From Cyanoderma ruficeps (lineage: Eukaryota; Chordata; Aves; Passeriformes; Timaliidae), in the NCBI GenBank assembly GCA_008694505.1, contig VZDJ01000223.1, positions 3,561,350 through 3,625,349 of the forward strand: DNA of 64,000 nucleotides, given 5' to 3'. The position numbers and the translations under genes are program-made. Positions 24,000-36,594 of the stretch are shown here, one piece after another (positions within the stretch are counted from its first letter, which is position 1; each line of letters opens with the position of its first letter). A model generated the notes under the pieces. The model ran no database searches, was not told where the DNA came from, and saw only the letters and a list, made by a program, of their open reading frames with translations.

Positions 24000-26900
24000 A
24001 AGATACTAAATAAGCAGACAATAAAACGCATTTCTGAGTATTGAGGCTGATATTTTAGTGTTTCCAGGAAGTCTTAGACCACCATCCAGGACTATATATA
24101 ATGGTGGGGGTGTCATTTCTATGTTTTCCCCGGGAAGGGCTTGCACAGCCCCATGCTCTTGGAATGATCAGTGCTCTTAGGAACTGAGCCCAACCTGCTG
24201 GTCACCGAACTGTTGTTCATTTTCACTTCATTTCACACCATTTCATTTATCTGCTCCCTTAAATGCCACATTTATGGGCCTGTGTGTTCTTACCCAAAAG
24301 GCATTTAAACTTGACAGTGTAATAGATTGTGCTGTGAAAGCTAAATAGCTGTTTATTACTTATCCCTGCTAATTTGTGCTCTGCCACATCATTACCCGTG
24401 TGATAATGTGCCACTGGTTTTCTTTGCAAATGAAATCTCATCTTTTAAAGTATTCATAGTATTGACAATTCACTGATTTTAGGACTCATGAGAGAAAAAG
24501 GATAATAAATTCTTTACATATTTGAATGGAAATTGCCATGGTATAGAAAATATTTTTAATGTAGTTGTTTAAATGGGCATGATTGAGTTCAATACAAAGG
24601 AGCTACAAATAGCTGCCAGCTGGCTGGACTGGCCAGTTGGAATTCCTTTGGCATGGAGAAAAGCAGGTATAGTGGGACCAGTCAGACTCAGTAGCATGAT
24701 TTGTGGACAGATGGATCAGAGAGGCATTAGGACTGTGCCTAGCCCTTGGCTGGCAGGGTCCAGAGGGTAAAAATCATGAGAAAAGTTCCTGAAAACCAGG
24801 ATGAGATCAGTTCAGAGAAGGATTGTTGTCTATTGCAGAAGCTGCAGTAGAAAAACTCATTAATATAAACCAATTTTGTTCTAAACACAAATCAACATTG
24901 CAAACATTTGAAGTTCTTAGAGCTACACTTTTTTCTAGGCTTAGAGCTGCAGATATTTGTTTATTTTTCAGACTTCTTTTATGCTAAAGGCATTGGTTGT
25001 TTTTGTGATGGTAGAGAAACTTGTATGATCTGTTTCCCAGCATTTGATAAAGCTTTGTTTACTCACAAGAAAGCTGAAGTCGTTCAGATTCCCACTTTCA
25101 GCAGATCATCCCTTCTAAGGTGTTTTACAGTAAAGGTGCCACCAGTCACTGTGTGGCTGGGACAGGACACTTCATCCCCCTGTCCTGGGACACTGCCCTG
25201 CTCAGGGGTAAAAAGGGAGTCATTGTCACCGCTGAATCACCGGGTGTTCCTACTTCATTCCTTATTTTCCTTTCACTTCTTCATCATCAAAGTGAGATTT
25301 GTTTTTATTACAGACTGCCTTTTCCTTGGCTGGACTGATCTCCTTTCCAAAATAACCCAGTGCCCAGTAACAAATGTCGTGGGTGCCTCATCCGTCGCTG
25401 TCCCACCGCGGCAGCGTGGCGAGGCACAGAGACACAAATGTCCCTTTCAGGAGGGTCCAGCTGATGTTCCCCAGCACACTCTGCTCATTGCAGTGCTCTG
25501 CTAAGGAGGAAATGCTCAGAAGGTCTTGGCACGCAGAGGCAGATGCTGCTTATCTGTGGTCAAACAGGGCTGTGACTTACAGGCTGATCTTTGAGGTCAT
25601 TATCCTAGAGAGGATCTTTGGGATCATCCAGCCTAGTCCATGCTACTGCTCAGAGGTTCAAGGGGTTTGTTGTAGGTTTTTTTAAAGTGTTACATGCTGG
25701 CAAAATTAAAGACAGCAAAGTGAGCCCTGTGCAGTCATCTCTGACTGGAGCCAAGTCCAGCCAGCACAGAAAACTTGTGAAACTCAGTTTGAAGAGTTGT
25801 CAGGAGCCCCTTAAGAATCACAGGGGTGTTTAACAGTGATGCTGTGTTCCAGCAAGGAGAGCAGTGAGGTTACTGCAGCTTCATCTGCTGGCAGATCTTC
25901 GTCACTTACTGTAAATCTGCTGAAGCAACACCTCAGCAGCTCTAGAGCTGCGCCTCGGGGAATAAATTGGGAGTGCATTTCATCCTCACTCTCCACTGCC
26001 TCGTTTTTGTGACTTTAAAACACCCTGGCCACTGAGCTGAGCGTGTGCTGGGTGGATGTGGTTTGCTGAGTGATGCACTGAGGGGAGGGAGACGCTGAGC
26101 TCTGTGTGTTCATCCCTGTGAGGGTGAAGATGCCGTCACTGCTCCAGCCTCTTCCTCAGAAACTGGTCCAAGGAAATGCTTCATGGGGGTGAAGTAGGAG
26201 CTCCTGGAAAATAAAGGGGATTTGTGTTATTATTGTTTTTAATTAGGCCGTAGTCATTCGGTCCATTTCTCATCCCTGTTGCCTGTAAGTGGAGCAGAGT
26301 TTCAGACATCAGCAACGGATTTTAATTTAAACTTTTTGCCAACTTTATATTTTCTTATGCAATTTACTTTTTAAAATTAAGAGCACATGTTTTCCTTCCA
26401 AATAACATGCAGTACATTTATTGGCATTTTAAATAGGCCAAAGTGAGTGACCAACCTTCTTCTTTTTCTTTCAAGTCTATTTTTTCCCTGCAGGCAAACT
26501 GCTGTGGGCTTATGACCCACCCTTTTTATGACACTATTTCAGCACAGATATTCTTAGTTAGTATTCTAAGTTATTTCTTTGAAACAGAAATAGAAATCAC
26601 CACCTTGGCCAGCAGTTTCTTCATCTAAGGGACATAGAAATATGTCATAGAAACCTTTATGAAATCTCTGTCACACGGTTTATGTATTTTTGTTCCATTT
26701 GGGAAACTGCGTAAGCTGGTGTTGTCTTTCTATTTGTTGTCCTTTATATGGATTAATGGTCATTTTACAAAATGCTTCCTTGTTTGGGGCATGTTCCTGT
26801 GGCATGGCCATCCTGGGAATTGCTGCGAACTCCTGTATCCTTTCTAAAATAGATACAGATCTCTCTTCTTGCATGTGCTCGTACCCACACCCCCGAAATA

Positions 26901-29697
26901 GAGACTCCAGCTTTGATCCAGAAAAGGCAGCAAGTGGCAGTAACATTTTGGCTCTATGACATACTGTCAGCCTTTATTTCTTATGTTTAATCCTCCTTTA
27001 GCACAATAATAATTTGCTTAGATGTTTAAGGTATGTTTTTCTCACAGCAGCTCTGGTGCTCAAGCAGTTGTTTGGACCATGCAAACCATTTGGTTCCCAA
27101 ACAGAGGTTTGGGCAGCCAGAGGAGAATTTGAGAAACCAAGACTGAGAAAGAGGACTCAGTGTTACAAAGAAACCCTCCTGCCTTTGGATCTGGAGCCTG
27201 AGAAGTGAGATTTCGTAACTGCAGCTTTTATTTTCCCACAGAATCATTAAGAAAAGACAGTTGCTCTTAAGTTTTCTATTTCACGGATTTTTCGCAACTG
27301 AGAATTAAGTCATCTCGGGGCTTTCCTTTTTTCCCCCTAATTTGCCTACATTTAAGTCTAATAATAGTTTATTAAACCTGACATGTGGAATAGCAGAGTC
27401 TTAGTGCTGGAAAGTTTGGGATTCATTTCCTGCAGCACTGGGGAGATATCCGTGTCACACAAAGTTGTCTCAGGCACTGAGTTGGGCATAAGCTGCTTCT
27501 GCCACTGACTTTGTTTATGGGAAAAACTAATCTGGCTGTGAGAACTGGACTTATTTGAAGGTAATTGACAAGAACTGTGTCTGTGATCCCCAATATAAGC
27601 TTTTTCCAGTCACTTTGGAGAGATTAGATGTCTCTTAACATCATCTTACTCGCAGTGAAGTTGCTCCAAAGGGACTCCTTTAATCATATTAGTTTCGCTG
27701 CCATCACCCCGTCTTCAGAGTCTTTCTTCTTCCCTAATAGAACCAAATCTGCTTTTGCCATCTATTAGGTCCAACATTAATGCTCCTTTGCATATTAATT
27801 ACGATGGCTTTACCTATAGCATTCAGCTCACTCTCAGCTGGCCCTAGTTTTGGCTCTGAAGGCTGGGAGCTGTTACTTTCTCCTTGCAGAAAACACCGGA
27901 TTGTGTTTCATTTTCTAATGACTTTGTCTAAGAACCATTGAATAAAGAAGGAAGTAAAGCTTAAAAGGTTGTAACAGGAATTCACCCAGTCTTTATTTTG
28001 GCTTGTAGTGTCATTTGTGAATGAATTTTCCTTGTATTGTAAAAAGTTAGCCCCGGTTTCTTAGCCTAAGTATTTTAACAAAGTTTCTAGGGAACTTTTG
28101 AGTGATGTAATTTCTTAGTTTTGCTTCTGTGTGTGTGTTGGGGGTGTAATTAAAGGAAGTTTTTTATTTTAAAATAGAAAGGAGGAAAAAAAAAAGAAGG
28201 AAAGTAGGGGAATGAGCTTTCAAAAAGAACTCTCACAGATTAAAAGATAATTGTGGCTATTTCAGGCAGGACTTGCACTGGGGCAGCTGTTAAAAACCCC
28301 AAATTCTCCGTGTGTCAGTTTGGAACTCAGACCACATCACCCATCAGCAATTGCAGCTCTTATCTTCAGTGAGTTAGTGCTGCTTTGGTTAAGGAAAAGC
28401 CAGGCAGGCTGTCATGTTCTTGTGATCTGGAGATGAAATCATTTTCCGAAAGAATTATAAAAGTACATTGCGGATTTTAATTATACACTGAAACGCACTT
28501 TACGCTTTTGGTCTGTATACAGATTTAATAAGAAATTAAACATGTGTAGAGGAAAAGCTCAGGAAAGGAAGGAAAGGATCTAGCACAGATTACAGTATAT
28601 GAAACATATGTTTGAGATAATGCTGATAGGGCTGAAATATGCGGCCTGTGGTAGAGTTCTGTATACAAATGACGTGCTCATTCCTTCTCCACCATACACA
28701 CACTCTTACCTTTGACACAGTAGGGACTAATGCCAATGAGTAATTAGGAAAGCATGGAAGCAAAATAAGTTTCTGAGATGGTTGATATTATTTAATACAT
28801 GTTACAGCTGGGATAGCTGAAGGACAAACTGAAGGTTTGAAGGGAGATGATGTCTTTTATTACACCATATAGTTCAAATAGCTTGAAAAATAGGCAAACT
28901 TTCAAGCCTTGATTTTTTTTTTTCCCCCCTCTCTTTCAGATCACAGTATTTATAGGAATCTGTCTTGGGAGATTAATGTACAAGGCAATAGATCTGATAG
29001 TCATTCATGTCCCAACTTTGGTCAGAAACAAATGTTTCCTTTACAAAGTTTTGTAGTAATGTGGTTCTCAGAGGCTGCAAATAAATGGTGTGGCTGAGTA
29101 CAGACAGTGTATTAAAAATGTCTGAAGAAGAAAAATAGTAGTTGGAGAGAACCTGGCATTCCAGGACAATGGGAACTTAAAATATACGCTGCTTTTCCTC
29201 ACATTTTCTTGTGAAACCTTTAATAAGCTTGAGCTGAGTCACCTGCACTTATTTGGTAGAACATCAATTTCTGCTCTCAGTATTGTCACATCCTCTGTGA
29301 AAAAACTTCCTGGCAACTGCAAAATTTCTTGTGAAACATGGAGGACAAAGGGGGAAATCCTGTGTGAGTTTTGTAGTGAAAGTGCTCGTTTTCAGAATCA
29401 CATTTATGGATGAAAACAGAGATGTGCTTTCAGTGTCATCCATCACACTTAGCTGTAAGGACAGTGCTTTATGTCCCAGATGTGATGCTCCTGTACTCCA
29501 GCAAAGAACCCACAGAGGAAATAGAGTTAGAAAATAACTAATGAGAGTTACATGCAACTGTAATCTGAAGTAACAGATGTGTATCTACTCCTGTGGTGAA
29601 GCAGCAGAGTGAATTCTGTGGAATTAGGAGTGGCACAGCTCTATTCTTGTCCCTTCGATCCCTCCCCCTTTGCGTCCCCCCCGTCGGGGGCTGGCAG

Positions 29698-29730
29698 AGA
29701 TTGATAAATGATTGATGATATCTGATAGCT
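29698..29730 (+). promoter_or_regulatory. Clustered GATTGAT homeobox-like words
   Basis: Two GATTGAT words (in GATTGATAAATGATTGATGATATC) lie about 310-340 bases upstream of the 77-codon exon. TGATTGAT is a known PBX/HOX-type composite core. This is a motif match in AT-rich sequence, so chance is possible. Confidence 0.2.
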
Positions 29731-30013
29731 CATTAGAAGGCAGCAGGTCATTTCTTAAGGATGAAAGAAGAAGACATGAGGAGGATATGTAGTGATTATG
29801 TGCCACAAGCTCAATTTCTCCTCCGAAAAAGGTCCGTCTTGCCAATACTTTGGGCAGGGGGAGCTGTATTTATCTGTGTGCAGGAAGAGCAAGAAGAGAG
29901 GCCTGGAAAAGGCTCAGAGCATCCTCTGAGTCTGCTCCTAGCCCAGCTGACAGCCTGTTGGAGGAAACCAAGTGGGTTTCGTGCTGTGGGTTTGGGTTTG
30001 GTCACTTTGTTTG

Positions 30014-30034
30014 CTCTCTCTCTCTCTCTCTCTC
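30014..30034 (+). repeat. CT microsatellite forming the splice polypyrimidine tract
   Basis: (CT)10 plus C runs directly into the acceptor AG of the next CEP112 exon. It therefore doubles as the polypyrimidine tract. Dinucleotide repeats are length-variable, so the tract strength may differ between individuals. Confidence 0.9.
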
Positions 30035-30036
30035 AG

Positions 30037-30267
30037 GTGATCTGTGGTTTGGAGCACCAGATCCGCAAGCTGAGGGAAGAGCTGATCCAGGCGAACACTC
30101 TGCGGAACCATCAGCTGCTGGACCTGAGCCTCCAGAGGGATGAGGAGAAGCTGAAGGCAGCTCAGGACAAGGAGGCAGCACTGAACGATCTGAGGATGGA
30201 GATGGAAAAAGTGATCTCAGAGCTGAAGAAGAAGCACACGGCAGAGACAGAGGCGGCCTTGACAAAG
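30037..30267 (+). CDS. CEP112: CEP112 coiled-coil exon (77 codons)
   Basis: Internal exon of CEP112, 231 bases, phase 0 at both ends, between a CTCTCTCAG acceptor and an AAG|GTAAGG donor. The peptide begins VICGLEHQIRKLREEL and ends KKKHTAETEAALTK. It has clear heptad-like spacing of hydrophobic residues near positions 2-16 and again near 49-63, with a register shift between. The human protein, as I recall it, has the same length here and keeps KLREELI, ELKK and H-AETE. No catalytic site is present; the role is structural, within the long centrosomal coiled coil. The reading frame is also open upstream into the intron, back to an ATG at 29761 (92 codons), and on past the donor to 30336, so a retained-intron transcript would not stop at once. 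Confidence 0.9.
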
Positions 30268-30471
30268 GTAAGGGATTTGCAAAGAGCAGCTCCGTGGGGA
30301 AAAAGGGGAGTGATCACCCCAGAAAAGGTCGGCTGAGCAAAGTTTCCCTCAGGAAAAATGTTTAGGGGTCACATGAGTTGAAAAAAAACAGAGTCAGAAC
30401 ACGAGTGTGGGGCGTTCTGGGGTTCTGTGATGAAAAGCTTTGCTCTGGACACGCTGGGGCTGGGCAGCAGC

Positions 30472-30491
30472 CATGAGGTGCCATGAGGTGC
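30472..30491 (+). repeat. 10-bp tandem duplication
   Basis: CCATGAGGTG occurs twice in direct succession. It is a small local duplication just after the 77-codon exon. Confidence 0.75.
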
Positions 30492-32760
30492 TCAGGAGCC
30501 AACAGCACTTTAAAAACACAGGTGATTTCACAGGTAAAGCCAGCCAGGAGCAGGCTGATCTTCCTCTGCTGGAACAGAGACAGTGGAAAGGGTGGTTCTG
30601 CCTAGCCAAGGTTTTTGTCCCGTAAGAAGAGGGTGAGCTCTTAAGGAGGGAAAAACTCAGACTAGGGGTACCAGGAAATTGTGTCTGGTTGCTCACAGTG
30701 GCTGGTCTAATATTCCCTGTGGTATACATCAAGTGAGAAAGGATTCTGGGTAAGATTTCAAAATAGAAATTAATGTTTCAGATCGATCAAGGCTTCCCTC
30801 CTGTTCTGTTCTGTGGGGTCACTGCCCACACTCCTGCTTGGTGAGCATCCCTTGGACCCCTGTCTTAAATTCAAGTATTCCCCCCCCATCAGGGAGCTAA
30901 AACATGCAAGTTTTATTTCAAAAGCCCAACTAAAAAAACCCTACTTAATATTTATGCTAGACTCTGTGTATGTGTAAGCAGATAGTTGTTGAAGTCTCTT
31001 TTATACGTTGCATTAAGGCACTAAATCACACATTTTCTTGCAAGGGGATGTGCAGTGGCACAAATTAACAATCTGCATGGAGTGTTTGAGCAGCCTTTGT
31101 GCAAGTGACATTTCATTTACCTGCGTCAGGTTCTTGGTCTGTAATTTTAAAGAGCATTCGGAGGATTATGTTGGAAATCAGCCAGCCTGGAGCCATTAAA
31201 ATGGCTGTGATCAACAATTCAGAATCTTTTCTGAATGTAGGAAAGCTCCGCTTGGCATAATTATTTAAAGCCAAGGTCACAGAAAAGTATTTAAACCTTT
31301 GAAATTCATCATTAAAGGATTAATTTTAACTCAGGAAGACATTGTCATTTTTGCTTAAAAATGGAATTTGAATCTCAATTCTTTTCTTTCTTTGATCTTT
31401 TTTTACATGTGTAGTGTAGCAAAAGAAAAGTTAACTTCTTTACATCCTCAAATTAAAGTTACAAATAATCCTTCATAAGGCAATATCTGCAATAGTCTTG
31501 AATTGTCATTTCTGTCAGAAATAACTGGTTTTCTTTAATTTGTTGGATTTTTTTCTATTTTTCAAAAAATTTGCTAATTTTAAGCTATATTAACTGCTAT
31601 TGTATTTGTTTTTCTTTAACCTACTTCCCTATTTTTACCCTAATCTGAAGAGCACATGTTGAGTAAAAGATAGGAGGGGAAAAGAAGAAAGTCTCTCTGT
31701 TAAAAGGTCTTTCACAGACATGTGAAAATACCTGGCATTGCCTTCAAATCTCCATTCCCCATTCAATTTCATTTCTCTCTTGCAATTGTAGAACTGTGAA
31801 AATCGGCCACAAAATCCAAAACTCAAAGTAGCTTAGAGGGCAAACTCCATTTAAAGCTCAAAAGTAGTAGTTTCAGCTAATTTAGTTCAAACCTAGATCC
31901 TTCCTTGATGAAGATGATTTTATCCAAGACGGAGGAAAAAGCATCTTAATTCCAGCATGAGCCTTGAAACTTGTTTATGAAAATATTTTCTACCAGATCT
32001 TGTTACCTGGAAATTTAGGACAGAATGGGAGAAAAATTTGTTGTCTAAATTTCCCTTTTTTGGTGCCAATTCTGTGATGATCGCTTAAAAATCCAGCGGG
32101 AAGCTGGATTTCACAGTTTAGGTGTGGAACATCTGACTGGCCAGATTTTCTGAAGGTCAGTCCATTCTCAAGTGAGGGATCTCATTCCTCTGGGATCTGC
32201 TCTGGGAATAATGTTAATTTCTCTGTGGATTGCTTCGTGTCGTTGTTAACGTGAACACGAGGAAATACAAAAGAAATTATTCATATCTCAGTGACAAGGA
32301 AAACAGAACTACAAAGGGGTGAAGAAGATCCAGGATTCCTCTGGCATTGCCCTCCTCCTGCCATGGGGATGAGGAGAAGAGTGAGGGGCAGAGACAGGGA
32401 AAGGAAGACTCTTCATTACAGGCACACTGAACATTTAAATATTTGTTGGTGGTTGTAGACATCTTTTTGATATTTAGGGACACGTGATTTATGGAGGTCT
32501 TTAATTTTTTGTTGCTTAAAAATCTCAGCTTTAAGGCAGGGATGTTGTTCGTTGCAGTGTCAGTTCCTGAGCACTCCCGTAACACTTGTGGGTTCGTCAG
32601 GATTGGTTTCTGTTGGAGATTCCTGGGACATTGTTAGGATTGTGCACCTTTTTTCCTGCTTTGCTCCTGTAAGGTGCTGATGTGTTTTCAGCATTTTCCG
32701 TGCGTACCTGGTCGAGCTGACAAAAGTTTTAGGATCATTTTTCTGCCGTGTGTTTTCCCC

Positions 32761-32968
32761 TATTAGGAAGGAATCCTTCCCTGTGAGGGTGGTGAGGCAC
32801 AGGTTGCTCAGAGAAGCTGTGGCTGCCCCTGGATCCCTGGAAGTGTCCAAGGCCAGGTTGGACAGGGCGTGGAACACCCTGGGACAGTGGAAGGTGTCCC
32901 TGCCCATGGCAGGGGGTGGCACTGGATGATCTTGGAGGTCCTCTCCACCCCAGAACATTCCATGATTG
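32761..32968 (+). mobile_element. CR1 LINE 3' end
   Basis: Reads in the sense direction: 'aggaatccttccctgtgagggtggtgaggcac', 'ggttgctcagagaagctgtggctgcccc', 'ccaaggccaggttggacagggc', 'gtgtccctgcccatggcagggggtgg' and finally an 'attccatgatt' terminus. This is the standard 5'-truncated form with only the 3' untranslated end. It has the 'gggacagtggaaggtgtccc' wording shared with the copies at 41181 and 42891, so these belong to one subfamily. Confidence 0.92.
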
Positions 32969-35145
32969 TTGGATATTCGGGAGCACAGCCCTGGAGCCTG
33001 GCTGTGTTCGGGCAGGGCCAGGTGTGTTCCAGGTTGCATCGGCAGCACTCGGGGCAGGGGCTCTCCTCAGCCAGGTGCAGCCGAGTGCACAAAGCTGGGA
33101 GCAGTTCCAGGTTTGCCAGGAATGACTGAAAGCAGGAGACAAAGTCTGAGTGTGTGCAGATGTGGGGCTTGGCTGCCGCCGCTGTTTGTAACGTTCTGCG
33201 GGATTTTCTTGGCAGAGGAAACGAGCATTCAGCAAGCACGGCCCGAGCAGAGCACTGGACAGGCTAACAATGCTCAAAGGAAGCAACCTTGGAACGCTGA
33301 AAATATCTCATAAAAAAGCTCCCTTTGAGCAGCACACATGAGTAAACTGGAGTGGGAGAAGATGATGATGGAGTTTTTTTTTTTCTTCTCTCAAAATAAT
33401 TTTCAGCATTTAGCTTTTTATTGACTTCTTTTCTATATTTAAATAGATCTTTTGACTCATTCTGTTGAAGGTTTATGCAGGTTCCAGGAACATCTAATTC
33501 TCTTTCAGTGCTGCTTTTCTTGTGGAGAAGTAATTTACATTTTTGTGTATTGACTGTACTGAACACACACGATATTTGGTTACGAGACAAAGCCGTAGTC
33601 AAAAAAACTCCAAAAATGGGTCAAACACTTTATTTTTGGGGATGCAATTGTTCTGATGGGAGGAAGCTTTGAAGTGTTTCCCTCTGGAGAGATGGGACAC
33701 CAGGGTGGCATAAAACCTGGCCAGAGCCTTGCAGATCCTGCTTGTAGACTTTAATGATGTTGATGTTAGTTGTACTCTGAGATTTCTGTGGTTTTAAATC
33801 AAACCTGATGTTTATAATTTTTACCTGGTACAATCACTCCACCTGTATCTGGTGTGAAGTCCACATAAAGCTCAGATACTCAGGGACCTTAAAGTTAAGG
33901 TCATTCTCTAAGTGATCACTTCCTTAATTAGGAATAATTATTCTATACAACAGTTTTGTTGCAATATAATGTTTTTGTAATGGGGCCCTTTTCAAAACTC
34001 TTCAGACAGCGTCCTATAGGTGGATACTTGTTTTCTGAGCAACTTATTGTATATAATTTGGAAATCAGGTACTGGTAATGTGCCCTGGGGAACATTTCAG
34101 TCCCTCCTTCAGCATCAGGCTCTGTGGTGCTGGATTAACTCCTCACCCAGCACAGCCCTAGAACAGCCCAGTTGGATGTCACTCCCTGGGCATATTTTCA
34201 TGCTGCTTGTGTAGGAATATCTGTGATTCACAGTATCTGTTCTGGCACTGTTGCAGATGATGTCACACTGTTCAGCACTGGCAAAGACATAGAAGATGAA
34301 GGGAAGGAATATGACATCTTCTGAGATGAAAGATACTCCAAGAGATACTTGATTAAAAGTGTTGATTTTCCCCATAGCAGTTACTTCTGCTCCTAAAATA
34401 CAAGCATCTCGTGTCTTTCATGAGTTCCCATTTCTGAGTCCTGTCTCTCTCTGCCAACTCCACGTTTCATTAACACCAAAAATGGTTCCATCGTTGTCCC
34501 TAAGACCTTCTGAGAACTGGATGCGATGGAACCTTTGATCTGACACCTTTCACTTCATTAACTTGGAGACTGCAGCCACACTTGCAGATAACTTTGTTTG
34601 TGGGAGCACTCAGAGGAGCTGTTTTCACACTCCCTGCCCTGATTCCCTGGGTATTTACATGGGGGCAAATAGGTCAGCCATCAAATGTGGACGTGTATTC
34701 CTCCCAAGGGTAATGATCTCATTTAATGGTGTCTAATTGTAATGCAGACCTGTTTGTGTCCTTGCTGAATGCAGGCAGGATCCCTATCAGTTGTAGATGT
34801 GCCAATTTTTAAACTTGTTTTGAGTCTATTACATCCATTATTTAGCTTAGGCCCCAGCTATGAATAATTTAAAGAGCCTCCAATTCTTACCAAGAAGAGT
34901 TGGATGTTTCCCAAGTCTCTTAATTTTTTTTCATTATAATCCAAGAGCTATTGTCTCTGATACTATCTCTCTGTTCCAGAGCAGCAATATTTTTATTGTT
35001 TTTGTTTTGTAGAGCCTGTATACATTAAATTACATTTGCTTCTTGAACGTTTCTGACACAGCGAGAGTGATTCACCAACGAATATTAATAAAAATGAGTG
35101 TAGCGTATTTGGCTTTGTTGGAGAAAATCTAGCAAAACCAGAAAT

Positions 35146-35226
35146 GTGGTGCCAAAAGATCAAGTAAAAGCAAAACGTGGTGCCAAAAGATCAAGTAAAA
35201 GCAGAATATAATGCCAAAAGATCAAG
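35146..35226 (+). repeat. 31-bp tandem repeat, about 2.6 copies
   Basis: Units start at 35146, 35177 and 35208 with the core GTGGTGCCAAAAGATCAAG. The first two are nearly identical and the third is diverged at its start and partial. It is a minisatellite seed within unique intron sequence. Confidence 0.88.
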
Positions 35227-36570
35227 AAGAAATATATTTCACAAAGAGGAAATATTTTTAACGTATATTAGCCCAAAAAATGCCGATTATTTAATCTGCC
35301 TTGATAGTGCCTTTCAACAAATCCTTTTAAAACCTGTTTCCTCTGTAGTGTGTCCCTTTTTGCACTGCTCCTTCTGATCCCTCCAAAGAAAAAGCAGGAT
35401 GATGGTGGACCAGGAACATGGTCACAGGAATTGCATCATCCCTCAGGGGAACCATTTGGAAGAGTCTTCAATCAACAGAGCCAAACATGAAGAAAAAGAT
35501 GGTAGAATCATCCCAGGGATATTTCACTCAAATAAGACTAAACAGAATTTATGGCACTCTCCTTACTGGAGATGTTTCAAAGCAAGAGCTGCAGTTATTC
35601 ACAGAGTTTGCTCTGCTCCTGTCTCCTTTAAAAAAAAAAAAAATCTCAGAAAAAAACAATCCAGAAGACAACAGGTCACATTTCTGCTCATCAGCTGTAT
35701 TTGTAAACCTGGTTCCAGGGTTAGGAGCCAGGAGAAGTTGGTATAACTGTCACTGTGGGAAAAAAAAATGTGCACCCATGAGCAACAGGCTCACTTTTTA
35801 ATATCTTTATTGATGTCTGAAGGGAGATCAAGCACCATTATTTGCATCCACAGATAGCACCACAGGGTTAAAAAATGGAAATGATTGATTGAAGCAATGC
35901 TGTTAAGAAATGAGAACCAGACAAGAGCTAAATGATAAATTATGACAAAATACGGAATTAAAAAGATGACTTTCAGCAGGGCAAGGACTGATATGATTAA
36001 AATTAGAGCTCGATCATGTGGCCCATCTTTCAGCACACATTACTCATGTCCTGTCATATCAGTTAGAGCTGGGGAGTTGTTGGAGAAGTTTGCCCGGGTT
36101 TTTTAAGGTTTGGTGTGTTTTTAAGCAACTGGCATCACTCTAAAATAACCGTTGAAGAAGCATTGACAGAGTTTTTTTTGAGGTTTCTGTCTCCTCTTCC
36201 TTTTTCGAGCGTATGCCCAAACAGCCCTCCCTGTTCTGCAGCACCTGGGCACACTCTGCCTCTTCTCAATCCCTGAACTTCCAGGTTTTACCCTTTGGAG
36301 TGTATTCATAAGACTCACGAAGTGGTGGGGATGGTGGATAAGGTGAATGCTGAGGTTTTGCCAGTGGCAGAACAACTGTTTTAATTATTTTTTTCAATAG
36401 TTTCCCGAGCCTTTCTTCACTCTCCAAACAACCTGTAACACACCAACTTTATCTTGTTATACACAATTGCTTATTATTTCAGTTTCATTAAATATTTTTT
36501 AAAGCCCAGTTGAATCATGACCTCATTCTGTCTTCCTTTTTCTCCCAATACCTTGTGTCTTGGAAAAGGC

Positions 36571-36594
36571 TGTAGGTCCAGTTTTGGACCTACA
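36571..36594. repeat. Perfect 10-bp hairpin with 4-base loop
   Basis: TGTAGGTCCA (36571-36580), loop GTTT, then TGGACCTACA (36585-36594). The right arm and its tail recur imperfectly at about 36612-36630 (ATTTTGGACCTAATTTACCA), so a hairpin and a direct repeat overlap. Confidence 0.82.

Larger units (their letters stand above)
3630..30036 (+). other. CEP112: CEP112 intron, 26.4 kb
   Basis: Begins with a GTAACA donor and ends with a CT-repeat polypyrimidine tract and CAG. In protein terms the flanking exons join directly, so I expect no constitutive exon inside. Contents seen are poly-T near 3764-3798, poly-A at 4971-4985, a near-identical 22-mer pair (6080 and 7144), a short 24-bp-period repeat (8115-8154), an RFX-like motif (9866), an old CR1 copy (10981-11390), a GC-rich patch (12660-13470), A-rich sequence (15016-15092), TG-rich sequence (15955-16003), poly-T (18612-18629), a palindrome (23980-23999) and homeobox-like sites just before the next exon (29698-29730). 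Long stretches such as 3900-6000, 19000-23900 and 24100-29600 are unique AT-rich sequence in which I recognise nothing. Confidence 0.8.

Noticed and set aside
24908..25504. Open frame of 198 codons on the plus strand
   Set aside because: No recognisable domain, biased to Phe, Leu and Cys from T-rich sequence, no splice or promoter context, and located inside an intron. Taken as chance.
25590..25680. CR1-like phrase 'gaggatctttgggatcatccagcc'
   Set aside because: Only a short resemblance, and the rest of the flanks do not follow any CR1 consensus I know.
32735..33286. Overlapping minus-strand frames of 140-183 codons
   Set aside because: They run antisense through a CR1 fragment and its GC-rich flank. 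The translation is not a CR1 protein and not any family I know.
35399..35801. Overlapping plus-strand frames of 115-127 codons
   Set aside because: Two different frames are open over the same bases, with poly-A driven Lys runs and no domain. Not coding.
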